The notes under the pieces were generated by a model, which saw only the letters and a list, made by a program, of their open reading frames with translations, made no database searches and was not told the origin of the DNA. Below, in pieces: positions 9,483-18,614 of a DNA stretch of 64,000 nucleotides (its first letter is position 1; every line of letters starts with the position of its first letter). Source of the DNA: Lentibacillus sp. Marseille-P4043 (GTDB lineage Bacteria > Bacillota > Bacilli > Bacillales > Amphibacillaceae); contig NZ_LT984884.1 of assembly GCF_900258515.1 (NCBI RefSeq), positions 3,830,633-3,894,632 on the forward strand, given 5' to 3'. The translations under genes were made by a program, and so were the position numbers.

Positions 9483-10391
9483 ATGAATTTTGAACAGTTG
9501 GTCTATATAGTTGAAATCGCAAAAACTGGATCAATCGTTTCCGCTGCAAATAAATTGCATGTTTCTCAAGCTGGAATTAGTAAAGCACTTAGCAATCTGG
9601 AGGCGGAACTGAAAATAAAACTATTTAAACGGTCTAGGAACGGTACCTTTCCAACCGAAGAAGGAAAAGATCTTATTAAAAAGGCTCACGAAATAGTAAT
9701 CAAATTGGAAGCATTTAAGGAGGAAGCAAAGATACAAACCTCCCTAATTAACGATGAGTTAAAAGTATCAACGACCCCTGGACTTTTTGTGCCAATTATA
9801 AAAACCCTACCATTGTTCAAGAAGGCCTTTCCAAATGTTAATATCGAAATTATAGAAGGAACCGCAGGAAATGTTGTACAAAATGTTAAAAAAAATAATA
9901 TTAATCTTGGATTGGTTTTTCTTAATGATCACATCTATCAGGACGAAAATTTGGAGTATGAAAAAATGTTTGATGCACAGTTGGTAGTATCGGTCAACAA
10001 AAATTCACCCTTAGCTCACAGAAAAACCTTAACCCCCCACGATTTAGGGGAACAATCTCTTGTGATATACAATGGTGAAAACATGATTATATTTGTCCAG
10101 GAACTTTTTAAAAAATATAATACTCCAATGCACATTTTATTCAAATCAAATGATGTTGAAGGGATAATTAGAACAGTTGTAGAAGATTTGGCAATTGGCT
10201 TTAAACTAGATTATGGGCTTAGAAATGAGCCCTACTTCCAAAGCGACAATATTGTTCATATTCCGTTATACGATGATGGTCCTATCATTGCATCCTTTGG
10301 TTGGATACGATCTAAAAACCAGCTTTTTTCAATTTCAGCAAAAGAATTTCTTAAATATTTTAAATATAACGTTTCGAATATAAATTGGTGA
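9483..10391 (+). CDS. LysR-family transcriptional regulator
   Basis: 302 residues with the N-terminal LysR winged helix (SIVSAANKLHVSQAGISKALSNLE, about residues 17-40) and a C-terminal periplasmic-binding-like effector domain starting at LKVSTTPGLF near residue 97. The ATG has an excellent AGGAGGTGG site. It is divergent from the TRAP/alkylsulfatase cluster with 241 bases between, the classic place for a pathway-specific activator that senses the substrate or an intermediate. A TATAAT at 9432-9437 probably serves this gene; its -35 is weak, consistent with autoregulation. Which ligand it binds cannot be read from the sequence. Confidence 0.9.
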   Translation: MNFEQLVYIVEIAKTGSIVSAANKLHVSQAGISKALSNLEAELKIKLFKRSRNGTFPTEEGKDLIKKAHEIVIKLEAFKEEAKIQTSLINDELKVSTTPGLFVPIIKTLPLFKKAFPNVNIEIIEGTAGNVVQNVKKNNINLGLVFLNDHIYQDENLEYEKMFDAQLVVSVNKNSPLAHRKTLTPHDLGEQSLVIYNGENMIIFVQELFKKYNTPMHILFKSNDVEGIIRTVVEDLAIGFKLDYGLRNEPYFQSDNIVHIPLYDDGPIIASFGWIRSKNQLFSISAKEFLKYFKYNVSNINW

Positions 10392-10630
10392 GTAGACCAT
10401 TTAGAGAACAGCAATATTTTAATGAAGCATTTTAGATAACATTGTTCTAGGTAAATACGCACCAATATACTTAATTACTCCAAAATTCAATATGTCCTGC
10501 AAATAGTCTTTTATTTTGTTCTGGTGAGTGCCTTTCAATTTTCAAATATCAAACCAACCCTTTGTATCCCCAAAAACCAAAAGTGGTACAATAAGAAAGA
10601 ACCATAAATAACAACTCACATGGAGGTAAC

Positions 10631-11095
10631 ATGCTTACATTTGAAGAAAAGCTAGCAATTATTGAATCATTTCCTGAATTAGAGCGTCATGACGTATCCC
10701 TTGGTCGTGTTAATTTTCACTTTGAAGAAAGTGTCATGGATAAAAAAATCGTGGTGTATCGTCTGCATCCAAATGGAAATGGATTTGTGTATGCTGAACT
10801 AATCGATGCTGACTATCCTACCGATTCTAAAGGGATGGTAAACATACGTGATTTTACGGAGCAAGAACTTCGTGAAATCATAACACAATCTATGGCATCG
10901 CTATCTGAACAGGAACCTTTTGAAGAAACATGGATAAATGTAGAGAATCAAACACTGAAATTAATTAACGAATATGACACATGGAATATTTATGCGGGAG
11001 ACATGTTGGACGGATCCTACGCAACACTAAATGGCGCGATTGACTATCTTCAACAGGAAGGTTTTAGACGCATGCAGGAAGAAGATCATGAATAG
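10631..11095 (+). CDS. Conserved hypothetical protein, 154 aa
   Basis: An acidic cytoplasmic protein without signal peptide or membrane segment. It starts at an ATG after GGAGG with 6-base spacing and ends just before a terminator, so it is a single-gene unit. The sequence looks like a compact alpha/beta domain (NFHFEESVMDKKIVVYRLHP, then an acidic helix DFTEQELREIITQSMAS). I do not recognise a family or a catalytic motif. Its position between the LysR gene and acetoacetyl-CoA synthetase gives no functional hint. It looks like a real, conserved Bacillaceae gene rather than a shadow ORF because of its ribosome site, codon use and terminator. Confidence 0.75.
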   Translation: MLTFEEKLAIIESFPELERHDVSLGRVNFHFEESVMDKKIVVYRLHPNGNGFVYAELIDADYPTDSKGMVNIRDFTEQELREIITQSMASLSEQEPFEETWINVENQTLKLINEYDTWNIYAGDMLDGSYATLNGAIDYLQQEGFRRMQEEDHE

Positions 11096-11101
11096 AATAT
11101 T

Positions 11102-11136
11102 AAAAGAACCTTTCCTTTGTTGGAGGTTCTTTTTTT
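11102..11136 (+). terminator. Terminator after the 154-aa gene
   Basis: AAAAGAACCT pairs with AGGTTCTTTT around a 12-base loop and is followed by a T run. Confidence 0.85.
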
Positions 11137-11242
11137 GTATACTGAATAGTTAAGCTCACGCATCCTCGGCCAAATTCCAATTCACCATAATCATAATCAG
11201 CAGATATATGGAAAAGTTTATTTTTTAATAGACAGAATATTA

Positions 11243-11271
11243 TTGACGTATTTTCAAATAAATCCTAAGAT
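11243..11271 (+). promoter_or_regulatory. SigA-type promoter of acetoacetyl-CoA synthetase
   Basis: TTGACG (11243-11248), a 17-base spacer, then TAAGAT (11266-11271). It is the best promoter match in the gap before the gene starting at 11397. Confidence 0.6.
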
Positions 11272-11303
11272 AACTAATAGGACTAATATTCTATAAGTTA
11301 TAT

Positions 11304-11317
11304 TGAAAGCGAATTCA
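11304..11317. promoter_or_regulatory. Putative cre site downstream of the promoter
   Basis: TGAAAGCGAATTCA matches the CcpA site consensus with one deviation. It lies about 33 bases after the -10 box, where bound CcpA would block elongation. Confidence 0.5.
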
Positions 11318-11396
11318 CTCTAGGAAATTTTTCTCAACAAGAATCAATTTTTTAAAGCCTCACTTATCTATGTTTCAAATACAAGGGGGAACTAGG

Positions 11397-13409
11397 ATGG
11401 TAGTAGAAGGAGAAGTGTTATGGAAACCAAGTGCGTCCTATAAGAAAAAGGCGAATATTACGAAATACATGAAATGGCTTAAGGACACGAAGGAATTGGA
11501 ATTCAATGATTATAATGCACTCTGGCACTGGTCTGTAAACGAACTAGAGGCGTTTTGGGAATCTATTTGGGAATATTTCCAGGTGGAGTCTGCCACACCT
11601 TACCAATGTGTGTTGGAAAACAAAGAAATGCCTGGTGCAAAGTGGTTTCCTGGTTCGACATTGAACTATGTAGAACACATTATGCGACAAGGTGAGCCGG
11701 ATAAGGTTGCAATTTTCCATGAATCAGAAATTCGTCCACTTGATGAAATGACGTGGGGTACATTCAAGAAACAAGTATTGATCCTTGCAAATGAATTAAG
11801 GAAAATGGGTGTGAAACGAGGAGATCGTGTTGCGGCATATCTTCCAAATATACCGGAAACCGTTGTTGCGATGATGGCCTCAATGAGTATTGGTGCTGTA
11901 TGGTCTAGTTGTTCGCCAGACTTTGGAAGCAAAAGTGTGCTAGATCGTTTGCAACAAATTGAACCCAAAGTATTATTCACCATCGACGGCTACAAATATG
12001 CTGGTAAAACCTTTGACCGTAGAGAAGAAGTTCGTAACATTGTGTGTGACTTGCCAAGTGTGGAGCATATTGTGCATGTTCCATATCTATTTGAAAATGA
12101 TCGAAAGGCTCCTAGTGAAAATGCTGTTGTCTGGAGTGATTTACTGAATCAACCAGAAATCCCCTTTTCGCAGTTTGAATTTGAAAAGGTTCCATTTGAT
12201 CATCCACTACAAATCATGTATTCATCTGGAACAACAGGTGTACCAAAGGCCATCGTACATAGCCACGGCGGAATTTTACTAGAATCTTATAAAATCTTAA
12301 CATTACACGCCAACCTTGGCCCGGAAAGTCGTTTACTCTTTTACACCACAACCGGATGGATGATGTTTAATATTTTGACGAGTGGATTACTAACAGGATC
12401 TGCGCTAGTTTTATACGACGGGAATCCTGGATATCCGCATATAGGCAGGCTTTGGGAAATCGCAGAAAAAACGAAGACAACTTCATTTGGGGCAAGTCCA
12501 ATGTATGTGAACTTAATGAAAAAGGCTGGCCTATCTCCAATGGAAACATACGATTTATCGAATTTGGAGTCGATCGTGTTAAGTGGTGCACCAGCAAGTC
12601 CCGAAGTGTTTGAGTGGATCTATGAGAATGTGAAGAAAGATCTGTGGCTTTCCTCGCAAAGTGGTGGTACAGACATTTGCTCAGGATTTGTTACCGGTGT
12701 CCCGACTGAACCTGTCTATGCCGGTGAAATGCAGGTTCGTGGCCTTGGTGTAGATGTGCATTCCTATACAGATGATGGCAAATCGATTAAAGACGATGTT
12801 GGTGAGTTAGTCGTCCTGCAACCAATGCCATCCATGCCGATTTACTTCTGGAATGATGAGAGTAACAAACGACTAATTGACAGCTATTATGACATGTATC
12901 CAGGAATTTGGCGGCAAGGGGATAATTTAAAAATAACTTCACGAGGAACCTGTATCATTTACGGACGTTCAGATTCTACACTGAATCGAAATGGCGTACG
13001 AATGGGAACGAGCGAGATCTATGCTGCAGTTGAATCACTAGATGAAATTCAGGATAGCATTATCATAAACTTAGACCTGCCAAACAGCCGCTCATTTATG
13101 CCATTATTTGTTGTCGTGAAACAGGGAATTGCATTTGATGAAGCATTAAAGAACAAGATTAATACGAAGATCCGTACCTTATTTTCACCTAAACATGTAC
13201 CAGACGAAATCTACCAAATCCAGCAAGTGCCATATACACTTACTGGCAAGAAAATGGAAGTTCCAATCCGGAAAATCATCACGGGAGTACCAGAGACGCA
13301 AGCTGCGAAACGAGATGCAATGGCTAACCCTACTTCCCTCGATTATTTTGCCAGCTTTGCAAAGAATGAATTTCCTAGTATTCAAGGGCAGAAACAAACG
13401 AATGGATAA
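11397..13409 (+). CDS. Acetoacetate-CoA ligase (acetoacetyl-CoA synthetase)
   Basis: A 670-residue acyl-adenylate enzyme of the acetoacetyl-CoA synthetase group: N-terminal ACS-type cap (WKPSASYKKKANITKYMKWL), AMP-binding loop YSSGTTGVPKAIVHSHGG, the TTTGWMMFN segment, GRSDSTLNRNGVRMG in the hinge, and the catalytic Lys region TGKKMEVPIRK near the C-terminus. It activates acetoacetate with ATP and CoA to AMP, PPi and acetoacetyl-CoA, feeding ketone bodies or leucine/fatty-acid breakdown products to thiolase. The track-style ATG at 11370 lacks a ribosome site; AAGGGGG lies seven bases before the ATG at 11397. It is a single-gene unit with its own promoter, cre site and terminator. Confidence 0.9.
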   Translation: MVVEGEVLWKPSASYKKKANITKYMKWLKDTKELEFNDYNALWHWSVNELEAFWESIWEYFQVESATPYQCVLENKEMPGAKWFPGSTLNYVEHIMRQGEPDKVAIFHESEIRPLDEMTWGTFKKQVLILANELRKMGVKRGDRVAAYLPNIPETVVAMMASMSIGAVWSSCSPDFGSKSVLDRLQQIEPKVLFTIDGYKYAGKTFDRREEVRNIVCDLPSVEHIVHVPYLFENDRKAPSENAVVWSDLLNQPEIPFSQFEFEKVPFDHPLQIMYSSGTTGVPKAIVHSHGGILLESYKILTLHANLGPESRLLFYTTTGWMMFNILTSGLLTGSALVLYDGNPGYPHIGRLWEIAEKTKTTSFGASPMYVNLMKKAGLSPMETYDLSNLESIVLSGAPASPEVFEWIYENVKKDLWLSSQSGGTDICSGFVTGVPTEPVYAGEMQVRGLGVDVHSYTDDGKSIKDDVGELVVLQPMPSMPIYFWNDESNKRLIDSYYDMYPGIWRQGDNLKITSRGTCIIYGRSDSTLNRNGVRMGTSEIYAAVESLDEIQDSIIINLDLPNSRSFMPLFVVVKQGIAFDEALKNKINTKIRTLFSPKHVPDEIYQIQQVPYTLTGKKMEVPIRKIITGVPETQAAKRDAMANPTSLDYFASFAKNEFPSIQGQKQTNG

Positions 13410-13420
13410 ATGAATGAAAT

Positions 13421-13452
13421 GAGTCATCTTCCATTAGAAAGATGACTCTTTT
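13421..13452 (+). terminator. Terminator after acetoacetyl-CoA synthetase
   Basis: GAGTCATCTT pairs with AAGATGACTC around an 8-base loop, followed by TTTT. It may also serve the convergent gene ending at 13480. Confidence 0.85.
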
Positions 13453-13479
13453 GAATATCCGTTATGTGATTGCTAACCG

Positions 13480-14616
13480 TTATTTCTCTTTCAACTGCTC
13501 GAATAAATTTTCCACAGTCCCAATCCCAACATTCTTATACTTCGCCAATATTACAAGCTCTTGTGGTAGCTGGCCGACCTGATGAATACCATCTTCATTT
13601 AACTGGCGTAAAAGACTTGGGATGCCTGTAAATTTTTCTTTCGTAAGCCAAATTTGCGACAACTCTTCTGTAACGACAATGTAATCCTTTTTATAAAAGA
13701 AAAACAGCTCCCCAGGCCTTTCTAGTATTAATTTTCGACGACTTTTTTCCTCTTCTATATACACTTGCAATTCCTCAAACAATGCTTTGTCATTCGACTC
13801 ATTGTAACGCTTCACGTGTTTATGGATCCCTTCTAAATCTGCAGGAAGTTCACTCATGATCCGTGCCTGTTCCTCAGCCCCAAGCCGGACAAGAAACCGC
13901 TCCGATTTGGCAAACCGTTGTGGCAGCAAAAAAGCATCTCTTAAAAAATATGGTATCTCAACTGCATCGCCTTGGTAGGTAATTTCCCTGATCGTCGTTA
14001 AACCTGGTGCTCGTTTTCCCGTCTCATTTTGGGTCGTGTCTAATTGATCAGCCTCCAAGCTAGTAGCTGCAATCTCAGCCTCATCATCTGTTTGCTCATT
14101 GGAATGTAAATTTTGAATGGACGTTGTAAGCAGCCGCTCCAAGTTGCCAAGCCGCACTTGCAATTCGGCCATATCATATGCTTCCTCTTGTTTTGGTTGC
14201 GGATCCCTGTAAGCAGGTACTTTCATCTCAATTGGGCCATACACTTCAATATACCATTTCACGATCGTGTATATTGCCTCCCAAGAAAGCAACGCCTCCG
14301 AATAGCGAAATTGCCGGACGTCGTGTGCTGCCTTATTGCCATTCATCCTTACTACATGCAAAGCATCTCGGACTTCGGGTTTGATAATACCGTGATCATC
14401 CAATAACTCAAGCTGATCGACTAGTGCTGTTTGTATTTCTTTATTTAGCTTTTCTGTGATTAATACCTTTTTTATGATTGCTTCTGTAAAAGTCCGGGCA
14501 TGTGTCAACATTGTACGTGGACTGGTAAATATACTATTCTCTAATTCACGTGCCACATAGGCTAGCTCCTTTGAATAGTGTTCAAGAAAACTATAATAGT
14601 AGGTTTGTTCTGTCAT
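13480..14616 (-). CDS. Uncharacterised DUF4145-like protein with C-terminal helix-hairpin-like region
   Basis: 378 residues, soluble. The N-terminal 130 residues (arginine-containing helices ending in RMNGNKAAHDVRQF) resemble the DUF4145/HEPN-like helical domain found in restriction-associated and RNA-linked proteins; HEPN catalytic motifs of the Rx4-6H type are suggested by NGNKAAHD but I cannot confirm them. A central acidic linker (about residues 165-215) is followed by a domain ending in LNEDGIHQVGQLPQELVILAKYKNVGIGTVENLF, which has the spacing of a helix-hairpin-helix like that of the RNA polymerase alpha C-terminal domain. No neighbours share its direction. Function unknown; nucleic-acid binding is inference. 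Confidence 0.6.
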   Translation of the reverse strand: MTEQTYYYSFLEHYSKELAYVARELENSIFTSPRTMLTHARTFTEAIIKKVLITEKLNKEIQTALVDQLELLDDHGIIKPEVRDALHVVRMNGNKAAHDVRQFRYSEALLSWEAIYTIVKWYIEVYGPIEMKVPAYRDPQPKQEEAYDMAELQVRLGNLERLLTTSIQNLHSNEQTDDEAEIAATSLEADQLDTTQNETGKRAPGLTTIREITYQGDAVEIPYFLRDAFLLPQRFAKSERFLVRLGAEEQARIMSELPADLEGIHKHVKRYNESNDKALFEELQVYIEEEKSRRKLILERPGELFFFYKKDYIVVTEELSQIWLTKEKFTGIPSLLRQLNEDGIHQVGQLPQELVILAKYKNVGIGTVENLFEQLKEK

Positions 14617-14821
14617 CGTTGTATCCTCTTGTTTCTCTTTTTTTAAAAGTGCTTATTCATAAGACTAAGTTTCTATTATAACAAATTTTTTTCGGGTACC
14701 ATATGGGGATTGAAAGGAATCTCCTTAAATATACACTCTTAAAGCACGAAAACTTTCAAGCTGGAATGGTCTTTACCAGCTTGATCCCAATTCGGACCAT
14801 GTTCCTTCTGTCTCCATAACA

Positions 14822-14850
14822 AAAGCTCACGCAGTTGCGTGAGCTTTCAT
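14822..14850 (-). terminator. Terminator of the mannitol operon
   Basis: A 12-base perfect stem (AAAGCTCACGCA with TGCGTGAGCTTT, 14822-14847) lies directly after mtlD on the minus strand and is followed by TTTTG. Confidence 0.85.
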
Positions 14851-14861
14851 TTTATTAAAAC

Positions 14862-16022
14862 TTATCCTTTTAACGCCTTAATTTCCTCCAGTTGCTTCAA
14901 AACAACTGAAGTTAATGGATGATTCGAATCCAGCCCGGAAACGGATTGCAACGTTTGTTGATAGCCATTTTCCGCAATCATTTGCTGCAATTTAACTGCT
15001 TCTTCATCATTTTCATTTTTATATTCCAAGGCAGCTGCTATTGTTTTGGCAAGATAGAACGGCGGGTTTTCTGTTGCGTCCATATACATGCTTGCCGGAC
15101 GAATTAAGCGATCTTGTGGTCCTAATTTACGGATTGGACCTCTTCCTACTCTCGTAACTTCATCGGAAATATACGTGTTCATAAAACGCTCAATAATCCG
15201 GTTAATATACGCTTGGTGTTGTTCCCTGTCAAATTGATACGTTTGGACAAGCGCTTCCCCTGATTCTGTTAAAGCACCCTTGATGATTTCCTGAACGATT
15301 TGATCATTCATCGCTTCATTAATTGTTGTATAACCCATGTAGTGACCTATATATGCAGGCACCGCATGACCGGTATTGACGGTAAATAACTTGCGTTCAA
15401 TATATGGTGTTAAATCGTGTACATACGTAATCCCATCAATCGCTGGTTTTTCCCCTTTGACAGCCGTTTCATCCACAACCCACTCATAATAAGGTTCAAC
15501 AGAAACTTCCAAGCGATCGTGATTACTCTGATTGGGGACGATTCTGTCAACAGCCGCATTTGGGAATCCGTACATTGCATCAAAAGATGTGCGTTCTTCT
15601 TCCGTGATATGCTCCATGACTTTTTCTCTTAACAGCGAGCTCCCGCCAATCATGTTTTCACAAGCAATAATGTTTAATTCTTTGTTGCTGGATTTCAACC
15701 GCTTACGTAAACCTTTCGCAATAAGTTCTGAAATTATTGCTAAAATATTAGGTCCGACAGCCGTTGTGACAATGTCTGCTTTGGTAATAGCCTCGATAAC
15801 TTTATCAGGATCATTGATACTATTAATCCCTGATACATTTTTTACCGTTAATGTTTCACTATTTTCGGCAGCTAATCGGACATTGTATTGTTGCTTTTCG
15901 TTTAATTCCTGAATAACCTCGTCATTTACATCGACAAAAGTTGTATGATAATTTGCTTGATAAAGGAGGGAACCAATAAAACCCCGACCAATATTTCCTG
16001 CGCCAAAATGTACTGCTTCCAT
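14862..16022 (-). CDS. mtlD: Mannitol-1-phosphate 5-dehydrogenase
   Basis: 386 residues, full family length. The N-terminal NAD-binding fold begins VHFGAGNIGRGFIG (residues 4-17), and the mannitol dehydrogenase C-terminal domain contains KLFTVNTGHAVPAYIGHYMG with the conserved Lys and Asn-x-x-His of the polyol dehydrogenase active site. It oxidises mannitol 1-phosphate to fructose 6-phosphate with NAD. It is the last gene of mtlA-mtlR-mtlF-mtlD, one base after mtlF, so translation is probably coupled. A strong terminator follows. Confidence 0.97.
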   Translation of the reverse strand: MEAVHFGAGNIGRGFIGSLLYQANYHTTFVDVNDEVIQELNEKQQYNVRLAAENSETLTVKNVSGINSINDPDKVIEAITKADIVTTAVGPNILAIISELIAKGLRKRLKSSNKELNIIACENMIGGSSLLREKVMEHITEEERTSFDAMYGFPNAAVDRIVPNQSNHDRLEVSVEPYYEWVVDETAVKGEKPAIDGITYVHDLTPYIERKLFTVNTGHAVPAYIGHYMGYTTINEAMNDQIVQEIIKGALTESGEALVQTYQFDREQHQAYINRIIERFMNTYISDEVTRVGRGPIRKLGPQDRLIRPASMYMDATENPPFYLAKTIAAALEYKNENDEEAVKLQQMIAENGYQQTLQSVSGLDSNHPLTSVVLKQLEEIKALKG

Positions 16023-16023
16023 T

Positions 16024-16461
16024 TTAGTTCACCTCATCAAAAAGGCTTATGATTTCTTCTTTTGATTTTGCTTCCACTATTTTTTGGATATTCTCTTCCT
16101 CTGAACATACGATCGCAATTTTGGAAAGAACGTCTAAATGTTCATCCCCTTTTCCTGCGATACCAATCAGTACTTTGACAATATTTCCTCCACCAAAATC
16201 AACACCATCAGGTACAGTTACCACACTAAGGCCTGTTTCCTTAACAGCATCCTTCGCATCTTCTGTACCATGTGGTATCGCAACATTGTTCCCCATAAAA
16301 GTTGAAGTCAATTCTTCTCTTTCTAACATTTTTTCCACATAGGCTGCTTCTGTATATCCATTATTCACCAGTATCTCTCCGGTATAACGAATTGCCTCTT
16401 CCTTATTACGAAACGCTACATTTAAATGAATATTATCTGTTGATAGAATTTCTTTTGTCAT
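16024..16461 (-). CDS. mtlF: Mannitol-specific PTS enzyme IIA
   Basis: 145 residues of the EIIA(Mtl/Fru) family, with the phosphorylated His in NVAIPHGTED. It passes phosphate from HPr to the EIIB domain of MtlA. A GTG at 16473 is in frame but overlaps the AAGGAG site; the ATG at 16461 gives the length usual for Bacillus MtlF. The separate gene explains why MtlA here lacks an A domain. Spacing to mtlR (15 bases) and mtlD (1 base) indicates one transcript. Confidence 0.95.
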   Translation of the reverse strand: MTKEILSTDNIHLNVAFRNKEEAIRYTGEILVNNGYTEAAYVEKMLEREELTSTFMGNNVAIPHGTEDAKDAVKETGLSVVTVPDGVDFGGGNIVKVLIGIAGKGDEHLDVLSKIAIVCSEEENIQKIVEAKSKEEIISLFDEVN

Positions 16462-16476
16462 GTCATGTTGCACTCC

Positions 16477-18585
16477 TTACCATAAATTTTTTTCCTGTAA
16501 AAAAGTCTGAAATTGCTTCGACAGAAATTGTTTGATTTGTGTTTCATCGCCCGTTTCGAACAATTTCACACTTTCTTGATCTTGAATTAGTATGCCACTT
16601 AGAAAACTAAGGACTTCTAATACTTCCTGTTGTGTAGTTTCTGGCGCAAGCATCAATAATAGTCTATCCATCTCCATTCTTTTTCCGTCCATGCCCTGAA
16701 CGGATAATGGATGCTGTAGTGGATAGATTGTGAAGCTTGGATACGTTACATTGTTTGAACGAGTATGAAAAAGCGCAAGCGAACTATCTGGAATTCCTAG
16801 TCCGCTTAGCTGTTCTCGCTGCAATAACTTCCTTACAATCTCCTCTTCATTTTCTACCCACTGCTTTTCAGCCAAATCCTTGCAAATCAAACGTAAAATA
16901 CTGGGCAATGATCTTTTTTCCATAATTTGCTTTACATAAAATGAAGTAAGTAAATATAAAATGATTTTCGAATAACTTTGGATAGCTTCCAGTTTTAAAA
17001 TAAAATCAGAAGCCTGCTTATCCTCCGGTCCCGTTTCTGCTTGTAACCTGCTGCCTTTCGCTTTAAGAACAAGCTTTTTCTGTTGAATTACCTTTTTTAT
17101 GCGATGAAGCTCTGCTTGTGACAAAATTGGTGATGTTAAAATATAGTCACCTGCGAAATCCTTTAAAGGGATCGTTGACACCACGATATCATAAATTTCA
17201 GGATTAAGATGATTCAAATCGAAAAGGGATTTATTTTCCACATGTTTAATTTCCGGAAATTGCTGGGTTAATTTTGTGGCAAGTATTTTTGCTGTTCCAA
17301 TCCCACTCGAACAAATAATTAATGCCCGTAAGTCCACTTCCTCTTCCTTATCCAATAATGCAGCAGCAAAGTGCAGAACGAGATAGCCAATTTCGTCATC
17401 TTGGAATGTCACGTCTGCAAATGCCTTATTAACTCCCTCCTGTATGTCACGGAAAAGCTCAGGGTAGTTTTTTCTAATTTCGTTAATTAGCGGATTCGTT
17501 ATATTCATTCCTTGTTTAAGTCGATAAATCGCTGGTTTCAAATGTGCGACTAATCCATTCAACAACGAATCATTTTCTACTAAATCGACTTTTAGAAGTG
17601 AACTGACATACTGGATCAATTCTTTTGCTTTAAAGGCAATTTTCAAACTGGAGTCTTCAATTTCATAGTTGTTGTCAACCCGCAATTTAGCTCCCATTAA
17701 ATGCATTGTAATATAGCCAATTTCATCATCCGGAATGTCCATGGAAAGGGATACTTCTAGATCTTGAATTATCTTTTTGGCGATCTCATATTCCTTTGTT
17801 CCTTCGATTTGCCTCATAAATACCTGATCAAACGCAATCTTATCTCCCTTGTTCAGGCGTTCAATTGCTAGTGCAAGATGAACAACTAAACCAATATAAG
17901 CATTATCAGCTAGTTCATGCGGCAATTCATCCCTTACTTGTTCTACTTTTTCTTCAATTTTATTTAATGTTTCCAAATTAACTAAACCTAACAACCGATT
18001 GGAAATCGAATTTAATTGGTGTATCGATTTCTTTTGGATGTTTTCTTTTAAAAGCGAAATATATTCAAAGGGATCCACATACTTGGTAATTAACTTACTA
18101 ATGGCAGCACGTTTATCCGCTTCATTTCCCTCGACTTTTACCCCATATCCTCTTTTTCTTACGATGTCGAGGTGAAAGTTGGCTAACTCATCCGCTATTT
18201 GATCCAAATCATTGCTTATCGTAGCATTAGTCACTTTCAATTCATTTGCAAGAGTGAACAGTTTTATTGGTTCCTTTGTTCCAAGAAGTGTTGATAAAAT
18301 AATTGCCTGCCGTTCTTCAGAAGTAAAGTCAGATGGCGCAGCACTGGAAAGCCTTCGTTCCAATTGCTGCTTGTTATTTTCATCGCCAATTATACGTAGA
18401 CCAATACCTGATTTCTTTCTTAGCTCCAGGTTGTGATCAAAAGCTATTTTTTCAATATTTTTCAAGTCCCGGTGAATCGTTCGTTCACTGACTTCAAGAT
18501 TGCTGGCAATTTCTTTAACGGTAACTTCTTCTTCTGCATGTAACAAAAGCTCGATAATCTTTCGTTCACGTCCGGAAATATACAA
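16477..18585 (-). CDS. mtlR: Mannitol operon transcriptional activator MtlR
   Basis: About 702 residues: N-terminal DeoR-type helix-turn-helix (TVKEIASNLEVSERTIHRDLK), a second HTH near residue 110, two PTS-regulation domains (PRD1 and PRD2, with conserved His in VVHLALAIERL, TMHLMGAKL, AHLKPAIYRL and LHFAAALL), an EIIB-Gat-like domain with Cys in IICSSGIGTAK, and a C-terminal EIIA-like domain (LGIPDSSLALFHTRS). Such proteins activate mtl transcription according to their phosphorylation by HPr and the mannitol EII. Two GTG codons at 18597 and 18594 lie inside the AAGGTGGTG ribosome site, so the TTG at 18585, giving MYISGRERK as in Bacillus MtlR, is the better start. In B. subtilis mtlR is unlinked; here it is inside the operon, as in Geobacillus. 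Confidence 0.93.
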   Translation of the reverse strand: MYISGRERKIIELLLHAEEEVTVKEIASNLEVSERTIHRDLKNIEKIAFDHNLELRKKSGIGLRIIGDENNKQQLERRLSSAAPSDFTSEERQAIILSTLLGTKEPIKLFTLANELKVTNATISNDLDQIADELANFHLDIVRKRGYGVKVEGNEADKRAAISKLITKYVDPFEYISLLKENIQKKSIHQLNSISNRLLGLVNLETLNKIEEKVEQVRDELPHELADNAYIGLVVHLALAIERLNKGDKIAFDQVFMRQIEGTKEYEIAKKIIQDLEVSLSMDIPDDEIGYITMHLMGAKLRVDNNYEIEDSSLKIAFKAKELIQYVSSLLKVDLVENDSLLNGLVAHLKPAIYRLKQGMNITNPLINEIRKNYPELFRDIQEGVNKAFADVTFQDDEIGYLVLHFAAALLDKEEEVDLRALIICSSGIGTAKILATKLTQQFPEIKHVENKSLFDLNHLNPEIYDIVVSTIPLKDFAGDYILTSPILSQAELHRIKKVIQQKKLVLKAKGSRLQAETGPEDKQASDFILKLEAIQSYSKIILYLLTSFYVKQIMEKRSLPSILRLICKDLAEKQWVENEEEIVRKLLQREQLSGLGIPDSSLALFHTRSNNVTYPSFTIYPLQHPLSVQGMDGKRMEMDRLLLMLAPETTQQEVLEVLSFLSGILIQDQESVKLFETGDETQIKQFLSKQFQTFLQEKNLW

Positions 18586-18614
18586 GCTGTTCACCACCTT
18601 GCCATATGGACTTT

